DNA of 64,000 nucleotides from Lachnospiraceae bacterium (GCA_015056905.1 SVFI01000007.1:1-64000); one strand, 5' to 3'; positions 36,202 to 45,728 are shown, counted from the stretch's first letter. The notes: generated from the letters alone by a model not told the origin. Made by a program: numbers and translations.

Positions 36202-38053
36202 AATCCTATTAAAAATTGAAAAGCCGGCACGATATATCGGCGGCGAAGTGAATAGTATTATGAAAGACAAAGAAGCGGTCGATATCCGTTTCGCCATGTG
36301 TTTTCCGGATGTGTATGAAATCGGAATGTCGCACCTCGGTATCCAGATTCTTTATGACATGCTGAACAAATTTGAAGATACATGGTGTGAACGTGTATAT
36401 TCACCGTGGACGGATCTTGACAAGATTATGAGAGAGGAGAAGATTCCGCTTTTTGCTCTGGAATCCCAGGACCCTATCCGAGATTTTGATTTCCTTGGAA
36501 TTACCTTGCAGTATGAAATGTGTTATACCAACATTTTGCAGGTACTTGACCTTTCCGGAATTCCGCTTTTTGCAAAAGAAAGAAGTCTTGAGGATCCGAT
36601 TGTAATCGGTGGCGGACCATGCTCTTACAATCCGGAACCGATTGCAGACTTTTTTGACTTGTTTTATATCGGCGAAGGTGAGACGATGTACCGCAATCTT
36701 CTTGATTTGTACAAAGAGTACAAGGCTTCCGGATGTTCACGCGCAGAATTTCTTCACAGAGCAGGTACTCTGCCGGGGATTTACTGTCCGTCACTCTATC
36801 ATGTAACCTACAAAGAGGATGGCACAATTGATTGCTTTTCTCCGATTTATGACGATGTACCCGCAACAATTGAAAAAGAAATGGTAGCAGACCTTTCCGA
36901 CATGTCCTATTATCCGACCAAACCGGTGGTTCCGTTTATCAAAGTGACACAGGACCGTGTCGTACTTGAAATTATGCGCGGATGTATCCGCGGATGCAGA
37001 TTCTGTCAGGCGGGACAGTTGTATCGCCCGTTGCGTGAAAGAGATGTGGAAGTATTAAAACATTATGCATCCGAAATGTTAAAAAACACAGGACATGAAG
37101 AAATTTCACTCAGTTCCTTAAGCTCCAGTGATTACACGCAGCTACCGGAACTCATTGATTATCTCATAGAGGAGTGCAATCGTAAAAAAATCAACATTTC
37201 CCTTCCTTCTCTGCGCATTGACGCCTTTTCGCTTGATGTTATGAGCAAGGTACAGGACGTCAAAAAAAGCTCTCTTACCTTTGCGCCTGAGGCCGGTACA
37301 CAGAGGCTTCGTGACGTCATCAACAAAGGTTTGACGGAAGAAGTGATATTAAACGGTGCCAAGGAAGCATTTGAAGGCGGCTGGAACAAGGTAAAGCTTT
37401 ATTTCATGCTCGGTCTGCCGACGGAGACAAAAGAAGATATGGTTGGCATCGCAGAACTTTCCAACCAGATTGCAAAAGTATACTACGAGACGGTTCCAAA
37501 GGAAAAACGCCAGGGAAAAGTACAGATTGTAACAAGTACCTCATTCTTTGTACCGAAACCGTTTACACCGTTCCAATGGGCAACTATGAGCACCAAGGAA
37601 GAGTTTTTGGACAAGGCCCATGTCGTTCGGGAAGCAGTAAAATCCCAGCTCAACCAGAAGAGTATCAAATATAACTGGCACGAGGCTGATGTCACGGTTC
37701 TGGAAGGTGTCTTTGCGCGCGGTGACCGAAAAGTGGCGGATGTTATTGCAAAAGCTTACGAAAAGGGATGTCTCTTTGATTCGTGGAGTGAATATTTCCG
37801 CAACGACCTCTGGATGGATGCATTTGATGAATGCGGCGTTTCTATTGCCTTTTATACAACAAGAGAACGCTCGGAAGACGAAGTATTCCCGTGGGATTTC
37901 ATCAGTTGCGGCGTAGATAAAGACTTTTTACTCCGAGAATGGAAAAAAGCACTCGGCGAGACGGTTTCCGTCAACTGCCGTCAGGGATGTCAGGGATGCG
38001 GCGCCATGAAATACGGTGTCGGTGTCTGCAAGGAACCAAAAACAGGAGCATAA
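36170..38053 (+). CDS. B12-binding-type radical SAM protein (TIGR03960 family)
   Basis: A 627-residue protein. An N-terminal cobalamin-binding-like domain (about 25-210) is followed by a radical SAM core with Cys272, Cys276 and Cys279 (CIRGCRFC), and a Cys-rich C-terminus (CRQGCQGCG). It is paired with the TIGR03936-like partner downstream; in many Firmicutes the two precede an RNase G gene and rplU, as here. Its chemistry is not known, and RNA modification or ribosome-linked work is suggested by the location. ATG 36188, preceded by GAG, is an alternative start that shortens the protein by six residues. Confidence 0.9.
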   Translation: MIMRKLMLKDEILLKIEKPARYIGGEVNSIMKDKEAVDIRFAMCFPDVYEIGMSHLGIQILYDMLNKFEDTWCERVYSPWTDLDKIMREEKIPLFALESQDPIRDFDFLGITLQYEMCYTNILQVLDLSGIPLFAKERSLEDPIVIGGGPCSYNPEPIADFFDLFYIGEGETMYRNLLDLYKEYKASGCSRAEFLHRAGTLPGIYCPSLYHVTYKEDGTIDCFSPIYDDVPATIEKEMVADLSDMSYYPTKPVVPFIKVTQDRVVLEIMRGCIRGCRFCQAGQLYRPLRERDVEVLKHYASEMLKNTGHEEISLSSLSSSDYTQLPELIDYLIEECNRKKINISLPSLRIDAFSLDVMSKVQDVKKSSLTFAPEAGTQRLRDVINKGLTEEVILNGAKEAFEGGWNKVKLYFMLGLPTETKEDMVGIAELSNQIAKVYYETVPKEKRQGKVQIVTSTSFFVPKPFTPFQWATMSTKEEFLDKAHVVREAVKSQLNQKSIKYNWHEADVTVLEGVFARGDRKVADVIAKAYEKGCLFDSWSEYFRNDLWMDAFDECGVSIAFYTTRERSEDEVFPWDFISCGVDKDFLLREWKKALGETVSVNCRQGCQGCGAMKYGVGVCKEPKTGA

Positions 38054-38055
38054 AC

Positions 38056-38763
38056 ATGAAATTACGAATTAAATTTTCCAAAAAGGGCCCGATTGTTTTT
38101 ATCGGTCACCTTGATATGATGCGATATTTCCAAAAAGCGATGCGACGTGCGGAAGTGGATATATCCTATTCCGGCGGTTTCAGCCCACACCAGATTATGT
38201 CCTTTGCGGCTCCGCTCGGTGTGGGAATCGCCTCAAACGGCGAATATATGGATATTGGTGTCGACTCTTTGACAAGCAGTGCGCAGGTAAAAGAGGCATT
38301 AAACGCCGTGATGGCAGAAGGTGTACGGATTGAATCTGTCAAGCTTCTTCCTGATACCGTGACAAATGCCATGGCAAGTGTGGCTGCGGCAAAATACACA
38401 ATAGAATTCCGCGAAGATTACGAACCGAATTTTGACTTGTTTGGTCAAATCAATGACTATCTTGCTCAAAAAGAGATTCTTGTAACGAAAGAAACCAAAA
38501 AAGGCTTCAAAGAAATGGATTTAAAACCTCACATTTATGAGTTTTCTTTTGACACCGCTGCGAAAGCTGTTTCCATGCTGGTGGACGCATCAAGTGCCGG
38601 GAACATCAAACCGGTATTTGTCTTGCAGGATTATTACAAGTTCTGCGGCAAAGAAGCCGGTGAGTTTGATTTTATTGTAACAAGAGAAGACACTTATACC
38701 AATATCGGAACGGAAGCCAACCCGCATTTCGTGCCTTTGGATGCGGTGGGAGAAGATTATTGA
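38056..38763 (+). CDS. Radical SAM-associated protein (TIGR03936/DUF2344)
   Basis: A 235-residue protein of the DUF2344 type, which occurs either fused to or next to the TIGR03960 radical SAM protein. The N-terminal motif is KFSKKGPIVFIGHLDMMRYFQKAMRRA and the SYSGGFSPHQIMSFAAPLGVG stretch follows. No cysteine cluster is present, so it is likely a substrate-binding partner. The start is ATG 38056, two bases after the upstream stop; a longer opening inside the radical SAM gene has no support. Confidence 0.9.
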   Translation: MKLRIKFSKKGPIVFIGHLDMMRYFQKAMRRAEVDISYSGGFSPHQIMSFAAPLGVGIASNGEYMDIGVDSLTSSAQVKEALNAVMAEGVRIESVKLLPDTVTNAMASVAAAKYTIEFREDYEPNFDLFGQINDYLAQKEILVTKETKKGFKEMDLKPHIYEFSFDTAAKAVSMLVDASSAGNIKPVFVLQDYYKFCGKEAGEFDFIVTREDTYTNIGTEANPHFVPLDAVGEDY

Positions 38764-40001
38764 TGAAAGAGAGAAAACTTTTACTGACACATTATAAGCA
38801 AAAAGAAGCGGCTTTTCTCATGGAGAATAACCGTCTTATGCACATATGGCTCAGTAATTCCACCAAATACAATATCGGCGATATCTATGTCGGCCGCATT
38901 AAAAATATGATAAAAGGGATGGAAGCTGCTTTTGTTGAGCTTGCACCGGGGCAGGTAGGATTCCTGCCTTTTTCCAGTTTTAACCCCAAAACGGTATTAA
39001 ACAGAAGCGATGCAAAGGAATTTAAAAACGGCGACGAGATTTTGGTACAGGTCAGCAAAGAGCCTTTGAAAACAAAAGAAATGACACTGACAACGGATGT
39101 CAGTTTTTCGGGAAGTTATTTAGTTTTAATTCCTTTCAGTCACGGAATTCATTATTCAAAAAAATTCACGAAGGACGAAAAACTTGTCATGCGCCAAATG
39201 ATTTCAGACGCTATTGTGCAGTTGTTCGGTGATATGGACGTATTTCTCAAGCATTACGGCCTTATTGTGCGCACGAATGCGTTCTCGGCTCCCGAGGGAG
39301 CAGTTGCCGAAGAACTTCATGATTTGTTTCACAAAGCAGGCTCTGTTGTCTCTGTTGCGGATAAGCGTCGCGTGTTTTCATGCCTGTATGAAGAAGATTC
39401 CTTTTATAAGCGTATTGTAAAAAATCATTTTCGTCGCGAAAACACCGAAATCGTGACGGATGATGCCAATGTATATAAACTTCTTTGTACACAGACAGAG
39501 CGGTTACCGGAACTAAGTGATACTATCCGTTTTTATAATGATGCGCAGATTACCATGTATGCTTTGTATGGTTTGGAGGAAAAAATAAAAGAAGCGCTCT
39601 CCAAGAAAGTCTGGCTTTCCTGCGGAGGATATCTGATTATTGAACCGACGGAAGCGCTGACTGTCATTGATGTGAACAGCGGTAAAACAGGAAAATCCCA
39701 AAACAAACTCTCATCAGAGGAATTTCATCACAGGGTAAACTGCTCTGCAGCACCTGAGATTATGCGGCAGATTCGCCTCCGTAACCTTTCGGGCATTATC
39801 ATTGTCGATGTACTCAAGACAGGAACCGAGAACAGCGAGAAACTGCTTTCTATGCTGAAAAAAGAAGCTTTAAAAGACTCTGTGGAAACCGTAGTTGTCG
39901 GGATGACAGCGCTTGGACTTGTCGAAATTACACGCAAAAAGACAGAGGCGTCTCTGTACGAGAAAATAAAATCCGAAAAGGAGCAAGAGAATGAAACTTG
40001 A
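38763..40001 (+). CDS. Rne/Rng family ribonuclease (RNase G-like, short)
   Basis: A 412-residue endoribonuclease. An S1-type domain (about 38-110, IYVGRIKNMIKGMEAAFVEL) leads to the catalytic Asp303 in LTVIDVNSGKTG and a second Asp349 in GIIIVDVLKTG. The protein ends soon after EITRKKTEASL, so the Zn-link CPxC motif and the small domain of RNase G/E are missing. That would affect tetramer formation. It starts with ATG 38763 in a TGATG overlap. It likely processes rRNA ends or mRNA; the neighbouring ribosomal genes fit. Confidence 0.9.
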   Translation: MKERKLLLTHYKQKEAAFLMENNRLMHIWLSNSTKYNIGDIYVGRIKNMIKGMEAAFVELAPGQVGFLPFSSFNPKTVLNRSDAKEFKNGDEILVQVSKEPLKTKEMTLTTDVSFSGSYLVLIPFSHGIHYSKKFTKDEKLVMRQMISDAIVQLFGDMDVFLKHYGLIVRTNAFSAPEGAVAEELHDLFHKAGSVVSVADKRRVFSCLYEEDSFYKRIVKNHFRRENTEIVTDDANVYKLLCTQTERLPELSDTIRFYNDAQITMYALYGLEEKIKEALSKKVWLSCGGYLIIEPTEALTVIDVNSGKTGKSQNKLSSEEFHHRVNCSAAPEIMRQIRLRNLSGIIIVDVLKTGTENSEKLLSMLKKEALKDSVETVVVGMTALGLVEITRKKTEASLYEKIKSEKEQENET

Positions 40002-40542
40002 AAGCATTCAAAAAGTTCATGACGGTAAATATTTAAAAAAATATGAGCTTACTTATTTAAATAAAGCCGGCCGCGAAAAAAAATATGAAATTGTCAGCCG
40101 AAAAGAAATTGAACATCCGGATGACCTCGGACAGCGGGTAAGTGGGATTTCCATCATTGCATATAAAGAGGATAAAATGCTTCTCCTTCGGGAGTTTCGC
40201 ATGGCGATCAACCGTGAAATCTACAATTTGTGCGCCGGAATGCTGGAAGACGGCGAGAGTATTGAGGAATGTGTCCGTCGGGAGCTGTATGAGGAGACGG
40301 GACTATCGGTTAAGCGCATTATAGATATTCTTCCGCCTGCTTTTTCTGCAGTCGGATTTTCGGATGTGCAGACACACATAGTATTCGTTGAAGCAGAAGG
40401 TAACATCGGTGATCACACATCGGACAATGAGGAGATTAAGGCAGCTTTTTATACAAAAGAACAAATTGAAACGTTACTGAAGACAGAAGAGTTCTCTGCA
40501 CGAAGCCAGCTTGCAGCGTATTTTTTTACAAAAAAGCATTGA
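39991..40542 (+). CDS. Nudix hydrolase, ADP-ribose pyrophosphatase-like
   Basis: A 183-residue Nudix enzyme. The Nudix box is GMLEDGESIEEC followed by RRELYEETG, and a proline-containing LPPAFSAVGFSD segment after the box fits the ADP-ribose pyrophosphatase group. It overlaps the RNase gene by 11 bases. Its stop codon TGA lies inside the -35 hexamer of the rplU promoter. The substrate is inferred from the family. Confidence 0.88.
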   Translation: MKLESIQKVHDGKYLKKYELTYLNKAGREKKYEIVSRKEIEHPDDLGQRVSGISIIAYKEDKMLLLREFRMAINREIYNLCAGMLEDGESIEECVRRELYEETGLSVKRIIDILPPAFSAVGFSDVQTHIVFVEAEGNIGDHTSDNEEIKAAFYTKEQIETLLKTEEFSARSQLAAYFFTKKH

Positions 40543-40567
40543 CACCTTGTAAAGCACATGTTATTAT
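40539..40567 (+). promoter_or_regulatory. Strong promoter of rplU-prp-rpmA
   Basis: TTGACA (40539-40544) and TATTAT (40562-40567) are separated by 17 bases. The upstream stop codon is embedded in the -35 hexamer, as in the his promoter. Confidence 0.85.
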
Positions 40568-40650
40568 TTTTGAGTATGCCGCATAATGAGGTTTAAGTAT
40601 CGGATTTCCGGTCACCGTAGTTAGCGAGTTAAATGAATAGGAGGTGCCCT
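40568..40650 (+). ncRNA. Candidate L21 leader in the rplU 5' untranslated region
   Basis: Between promoter and rplU lie about 75 transcribed bases with small dyads (TATG...CATA at 40574-40585; CGG...CCG near 40601). The position fits the L21 leader, a structure by which L21 is thought to repress its own operon in Firmicutes. I cannot confirm the consensus without a covariance model. The AGGAGGTG ribosome site is at its 3' end. Confidence 0.4.
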
Positions 40651-40956
40651 ATGTACGCAATTATTGCAACAGGTGGAAAACAGTATAAGGTTTCTGAAGG
40701 CGATGTAATCTACGTTGAAAAGATTGAAGCTGAAGAAGGTGCTGCTGTAACATTTGACCAGGTTCTTGCAGTTAGCGATGCTGACCTTAAGGTTGGTGCT
40801 GATGTTGCTAAATCTACTGTAACAGCTACAGTTGTTGAGCAGGGAAGAGCAAGAAAAGTGATCGTTTACAAGTACAAGAGAAAAACAGGTTATCACAAGA
40901 AAAACGGTCATAGACAAGCATACACTAAGGTTAAGATTGACAAGATCAACGCTTAA
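40651..40956 (+). CDS. rplU: Large ribosomal subunit protein bL21
   Basis: A 101-residue bL21. [18 protein letters not shown] opens it, and [15 protein letters not shown] is the typical basic rRNA-binding C-terminal part. ATG 40651 is set by the strong AGGAGGTG; a frame opening at 40633 has no ribosome site. It is followed by prp and rpmA, the standard Firmicute order. Confidence 0.98.
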   Translation: MYAIIATGGKQYKVSEGDVIYVEKIEAEEGAAVTFDQVLAVSDADLKVGADVAKSTVTATVVEQGRARKVIVYKYKRKTGYHKKNGHRQAYTKVKIDKINA

Positions 40957-40975
40957 TTATTATGCAGGTTGAAGA

Positions 40976-41302
40976 ATGACAACAGTTACTATTTATAACG
41001 ACAAATCAGGAAACCATAAAGGATTTGATGTACGCGGCCATGCCGGTTTCGGTCGAAAAGGTCATGATATTGTTTGTGCGGCTATCTCAATGCTTGCTGC
41101 AAACACCATCAATTCGATTGAAAAATATACGGATCTTGCCATAAAATATGAAGCAGATACCAAACGTACAAGAATTCGTTTTGTCATCAAAGAAACTCCG
41201 AATCATGATTCGCAGCTTTTGATGAATTCCATGATTTTAGGTTTGTCGGAATTAGAAAAGAATTACAAAAAATATGTGACATTAAAATTCGAGGAGGTGT
41301 AA
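40976..41302 (+). CDS. prp: Ribosomal-processing cysteine protease Prp
   Basis: A 108-residue YsxB/Prp protease. The catalytic His22 and Cys34 are in GHAGFGRKGHDIVCAAIS, at the same numbers as in Staphylococcus Prp as I recall. Prp removes the N-terminal extension of L27, which would otherwise block the peptidyl transferase region. The substrate gene rpmA starts 3 bases downstream and carries the extension, so enzyme and substrate are encoded together. Confidence 0.95.
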   Translation: MTTVTIYNDKSGNHKGFDVRGHAGFGRKGHDIVCAAISMLAANTINSIEKYTDLAIKYEADTKRTRIRFVIKETPNHDSQLLMNSMILGLSELEKNYKKYVTLKFEEV

Positions 41303-41305
41303 CAC

Positions 41306-41590
41306 ATGTTAAATTTAAACCTTCAATTTTTCGCTCATAAAAAGGGAGTAGGTTCTACAAAGAACGGTAGAGATTCCGAGTCAAAGAGATTAGGTGCGAA
41401 AAGAGCTGACGGACAATTCGTAAAAGCAGGTAATATCTTATACAGACAGCGTGGTACGAAAATCCATCCGGGCGTTAACGTAGGCCGTGGCGGAGATGAT
41501 ACATTATACGCTTTAGTTGACGGTGTTCTTAGATTCGAAAGAAAAGGAAGAGATAAAAAACAGGCTTCCGTATATCCGGTAGAAGACTAA
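41306..41590 (+). CDS. rpmA: Large ribosomal subunit protein bL27, with cleavable N-terminus
   Basis: A 94-residue bL27. The first ten residues, [10 protein letters not shown], precede the mature start [13 protein letters not shown]. This is the Prp cleavage motif (cut after FFA), seen in Firmicutes but not in E. coli. The rest ([16 protein letters not shown]-like stretch and [12 protein letters not shown]) is standard. A terminator follows, so rplU-prp-rpmA is a defined unit. Confidence 0.98.
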   Translation: MLNLNLQFFAHKKGVGSTKNGRDSESKRLGAKRADGQFVKAGNILYRQRGTKIHPGVNVGRGGDDTLYALVDGVLRFERKGRDKKQASVYPVED

Positions 41591-41605
41591 TTACGAAATT
41601 GCGAG

Positions 41606-41640
41606 GAGCTTCAAACTATTTGTTTGAAGCTCTTTTCTTT
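41606..41640 (+). terminator. Intrinsic terminator after rpmA
   Basis: GAGCTTCAAAC (41606-41616) pairs perfectly with GTTTGAAGCTC (41622-41632) around 5 bases, followed by TTTTCTTT. Confidence 0.92.
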
Positions 41641-41654
41641 CATGGAGAGAATAA

Positions 41655-42950
<1,296 letters not shown>

Positions 42951-42962
42951 GGAGACAGCCAC

Positions 42963-43253
42963 ATGACAAGCAAACAGAGAGCATATTTAAAAGGGCTTGC
43001 GATGAACATCGATCCTATTTTCCAAATCGGAAAAGGAAGCTTGACACCAGAAGTGACAACAGCCATCGGTGAAGCTTTTAACACGAAGGAACTGATTAAA
43101 ATCGCTGTTTTGAAGAACTGCATGGACGATCCGAACGAGATTGCCCGCACATTGGCAGAGAGAACCCGTTCACAGGTTGTACAGGTCATCGGCAAAAAGA
43201 TTGTTCTGTACAAAGAGTCAAAGGAGCATAAGAAAATTGAGTTACCAAAATAA
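42963..43253 (+). CDS. yhbY: CRM-domain RNA-binding protein YhbY
   Basis: A 96-residue protein with a single CRM domain, including the IGKGSLTPEV (GxxG-type) loop. YhbY binds pre-50S particles and assists ribosome assembly. It is placed between obgE and nadD, the normal Firmicute order. Its 3' end overlaps nadD by 17 bases. Confidence 0.95.
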   Translation: MTSKQRAYLKGLAMNIDPIFQIGKGSLTPEVTTAIGEAFNTKELIKIAVLKNCMDDPNEIARTLAERTRSQVVQVIGKKIVLYKESKEHKKIELPK

Positions 43254-43869
43254 AAAAACAGGTATCATGGGCGGAACGTTCGACCCGATTCATTACGGAC
43301 ATCTTATCCTGGCACAGACAGCACTCGAAGCATACGATCTTGACGAAATATTGTTTGTTCCGAGCGGAACTCCGTGGCTGAAGGATTCGACCAAAGTCTT
43401 ATCACGAAACAAACGTGTTTCCATGACAGGCATCGCAATCGAAGACAACCCTAATTTTGCCTTGTCCACAATCGAAATCGACCGCGAAGGCAATTCATAT
43501 TCATATGAGACAATAGAAGAATTAAAAAAGGAACAGCCGGACACAGAGTTTTTCTTTATCTTAGGCGCTGATTCCCTGCTCGAAATTGAGAAATGGAAAC
43601 ATCCGGACAGACTGATGGCAGAATGTACCCTTCTTGTAGCTGTCAGAGATAACTGTGACCGGGAAGGACTCAAAAAACAGATTTCTTATTTAAAAGAAAA
43701 ATATCATGCCAACATCCACATTCTTCCGGCAAAGAGAATTGATATTTCTTCTTCCGATATCCGCGATTTGGTAGCAGATGGCAAATCCATCCGCTATATG
43801 CTCCCTGATCAGGTTATCAAATTCATCGAAAAAAATCATCTATACGAAAGAAGCGGAGACGATGAATAA
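43237..43869 (+). CDS. nadD: Nicotinate-nucleotide adenylyltransferase
   Basis: A 210-residue NadD that makes deamido-NAD from nicotinate mononucleotide and ATP. The GIMGGTFDPIHYGH start carries the HxGH motif (19-22), and the ISSSDIRDL segment is at the other end of the active site. The start is the TTG at 43237, with AAAGGAG 10 bases upstream; this fits the length and N-terminus of clostridial NadD. Longer openings into yhbY are not believed. It overlaps yqeK by 8 bases. Confidence 0.95.
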   Translation: MSYQNKKTGIMGGTFDPIHYGHLILAQTALEAYDLDEILFVPSGTPWLKDSTKVLSRNKRVSMTGIAIEDNPNFALSTIEIDREGNSYSYETIEELKKEQPDTEFFFILGADSLLEIEKWKHPDRLMAECTLLVAVRDNCDREGLKKQISYLKEKYHANIHILPAKRIDISSSDIRDLVADGKSIRYMLPDQVIKFIEKNHLYERSGDDE

Positions 43870-44464
43870 TTCACCGGAAATGCGAAAAGAATTTGAACAT
43901 AAAATAGCGGAAATAACGAAATGCATGAAGAAAAAACTCGATGACAAACGTTATCTCCATACACTTTCCGTTGCATATACCGCAGGTTGTATGGCAATGC
44001 GTTACGGATATGACCCGTATAAGGCTTATCTGGCCGGTCTGTTACATGATAACGCCAAATGTATCACCCACGGCAAAAAACTGTCTCTATGCGCGAAATT
44101 CGGGCTTGAAATCAGCCCCGTAGAGCGCGAAAATCCGGATTTACTGCACGCAAGGCTCGGAAGCTTTCTTGCACGTGAAAAATATGAAGTGGAAGATGAA
44201 GATATTATTTCCGCCATTGCTTATCACACAACCGGAAAACCGGATATGACAATGCTCGAAAAGATAATTTATATTTCGGATTATATTGAAATTCACAGAA
44301 AACCGCTTCCGAACATGGAAGAAATACGCACCCTCGCTTTTTCGGACATTGATGCCTGTATGCTTCGGATTCTCGAGAGTACGATTACTTATCTGACCGA
44401 AAAAAAGGCGGACATCGACGAAATCACACTGGAAACATATGATTTTTACAAAAAGCTGCTTTAA
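43862..44464 (+). CDS. yqeK: HD-domain Ap4A hydrolase YqeK
   Basis: A 200-residue HD-domain phosphohydrolase, symmetric bis(5'-nucleosyl)-tetraphosphatase. The HD pair is in GLLHDNAK, with an upstream His in DKRYLHTLSVA and downstream AIAYHTTGKPDM. The start ATG 43862 lies in the last codons of nadD. The nadD-yqeK-rsfS order is conserved in Firmicutes. Confidence 0.93.
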   Translation: MNNSPEMRKEFEHKIAEITKCMKKKLDDKRYLHTLSVAYTAGCMAMRYGYDPYKAYLAGLLHDNAKCITHGKKLSLCAKFGLEISPVERENPDLLHARLGSFLAREKYEVEDEDIISAIAYHTTGKPDMTMLEKIIYISDYIEIHRKPLPNMEEIRTLAFSDIDACMLRILESTITYLTEKKADIDEITLETYDFYKKLL

Positions 44465-44488
44465 AAGAAATATTATAAGGAGTAAGAT

Positions 44489-44851
44489 ATGACAAACGAC
44501 ATTGCAAAAAAAATGGCGCTGGCTGCCATTGACGCATTACAGGACAAAAAAGCGGAAGACATTCAGATTATTGATATTCATGAGGTTTCTCCACTTGCCG
44601 ACTACTTTATCATCGCAAACGGTACGAACCGAAATCAGGTTCAGGCACTTGCAGACAATGTAGAAGAACTTCTCGGACGCCTCGGCTATGAGAGAAGACC
44701 GGTAGAAGGCTACGATAGTGCCAACTGGATTCTTTTGGATTACAAAGATGTCATCATTCACATTTTTGACAGAGAAAACCGTAGCTTTTATGACCTCGAA
44801 CGTATCTGGCGAGATGGTAAACAGGTGACGGAAGACGATTTAAAGATGTAA
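44489..44851 (+). CDS. rsfS: Ribosomal silencing factor RsfS
   Basis: A 120-residue RsfS that binds uL14 on the 50S subunit and blocks subunit joining in starving cells. Typical motifs are DYFIIANGTNRNQVQALAD, the EGYDSANWILLDYKDVIIHIF strand, and RSFYDLERIW. AAGGAG precedes ATG 44489. A bidirectional terminator separates it from convergent lexA. Confidence 0.96.
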   Translation: MTNDIAKKMALAAIDALQDKKAEDIQIIDIHEVSPLADYFIIANGTNRNQVQALADNVEELLGRLGYERRPVEGYDSANWILLDYKDVIIHIFDRENRSFYDLERIWRDGKQVTEDDLKM

Positions 44852-44853
44852 GA

Positions 44854-44962
44854 TATAGAATATAAATGATAGATAAGAGAAATAAAAAAATTCGAACTTC
44901 GGATGCAGTGGCAACTCGTTCGAATTTTTTATTTCTCTTGTTTCTGTCATTTATATTTTATA
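44854..44962. terminator. Long inverted repeat with bidirectional terminator between rsfS and lexA
   Basis: Arms 44854-44896 and 44918-44962 pair along about 43 bases with a few mismatches and a 21-base loop. The core, TTCGAAC against GTTCGAA with A/T tracts on the outer side (44884-44930), acts as an intrinsic terminator for both strands. The outer part (AATATAAATGA) is longer than a terminator needs. Confidence 0.85.
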
Positions 44963-44982
44963 GCTTAATATTTTTGAAAAAA

Positions 44983-45597
44983 TTAATGGTACAGGCGGAA
45001 GACACCGTATACTTTGCCGAGAATTTCACAGTTGTCAACGATAATCGGGTCCATATCATCATTTTCCGGCTGGAGACGGATATAACCGTTCTCCTTATAA
45101 AATGTCTTAACCGTAGCAGAGTCATCTACAAGAGCAACTACCGTGTCACCATTGCGTGCAACGTTTGTACGTTCTACAAAAATCTGGTCGCCGCTGAAGA
45201 TACCGGCATTAATCATACTGTCTCCCTTAACCTTCAAAACAAAGGACTCCGCATTCGGCGCCATATCTACAGGAAGAGGGAAGTAGCCTTCAATATTCTC
45301 TTCAGCAAGTATAGGCTGTCCCGCTGCAACAGTTCCTACAATCGGAATACTTGTCATTTCATGTCTGACAAGCTGGAAACTGTCATCACAAATCTCAATC
45401 GCACGAGGTTTCGTCGGGTCACGTCTTATATATCCGTTCTTCTCCAACGTCTCAAGATGTGCATGCACGGAAGAAGTGGATTTCAGATTCACCGCTTCAC
45501 AAATCTCACGAACTGCAGGCGGATATCCCTTCTCTAAAATACGTTCTTTGATAAATTCTAAAATCTCAGCCTGTTTCTTACTGATCTTACCTGCCAT
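44983..45597 (-). CDS. lexA: SOS repressor LexA
   Basis: A 204-residue LexA. A winged-helix DNA-binding domain (about 1-70, TSSVHAHLETLEKNGYI) leads to the self-cleavage site Ala92-Gly93 (VAAGQPI), and the catalytic dyad is Ser127 (GDSM) and Lys164. RecA filaments trigger cleavage and open the SOS regulon. ATG 45597 is chosen because GGGAGG lies upstream; the track-length opening to 45618 would start in the operator. Its own leader carries a LexA box, so it is autoregulated. Confidence 0.97.
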   Translation of the reverse strand: MAGKISKKQAEILEFIKERILEKGYPPAVREICEAVNLKSTSSVHAHLETLEKNGYIRRDPTKPRAIEICDDSFQLVRHEMTSIPIVGTVAAGQPILAEENIEGYFPLPVDMAPNAESFVLKVKGDSMINAGIFSGDQIFVERTNVARNGDTVVALVDDSATVKTFYKENGYIRLQPENDDMDPIIVDNCEILGKVYGVFRLYH

Positions 45598-45611
45598 ATG
45601 TAACAACCTCC

Positions 45612-45625
45612 CGAACAAAAGTTCA
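45612..45625. promoter_or_regulatory. LexA box in the lexA leader
   Basis: CGAACAAAAGTTCA, which read on the minus strand is TGAACTTTTGTTCG. It fits CGAACNNNNGTTCG at all but one base and lies just downstream of the lexA -10. Confidence 0.9.
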
Positions 45626-45637
45626 TTTTATAATGCT

Positions 45638-45666
45638 AGTATAGCAGATGAAAATCAAAAAAGCAA
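45638..45666 (-). promoter_or_regulatory. Promoter of lexA
   Basis: On the minus strand TTGCTT (45666-45661) and TATACT (45643-45638) have a 17-base spacer, and TGC before the -10 makes it an extended -10 promoter. Confidence 0.8.
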
Positions 45667-45676
45667 ACGTACATTC

Positions 45677-45690
45677 CGAAATTTTGTTCG
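45677..45690. promoter_or_regulatory. LexA-like box between lexA and yneA promoters
   Basis: CGAAATTTTGTTCG differs from the consensus at one arm position. It lies upstream of both divergent promoters and may help LexA cover the whole region. Confidence 0.75.
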
Positions 45691-45699
45691 ATTTTTTGC

Positions 45700-45728
45700 T
45701 TGACATCCGAAAATTTGTTCGATATAAT
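45700..45728 (+). promoter_or_regulatory. Consensus promoter of the YneA-like gene with a LexA box in its spacer
   Basis: TTGACA (45700-45705), 17 bases, TATAAT (45723-45728): a full consensus sigma-A promoter. CGAAAATTTGTTCG (45708-45721) fills the spacer, so LexA binding must block polymerase. Extra GTTCG half-sites occur at 45738 and 45751. Confidence 0.92.

Noticed and set aside
44891-44925. LexA box formed by CGAAC and GTTCG near rsfS
   Set aside because: The half-sites are about 20 bases apart; LexA boxes need a 4-base spacer.
44866-45537. 223-codon plus-strand frame over lexA
   Set aside because: It is antisense to an intact lexA, has no ribosome site and begins inside the terminator repeat.
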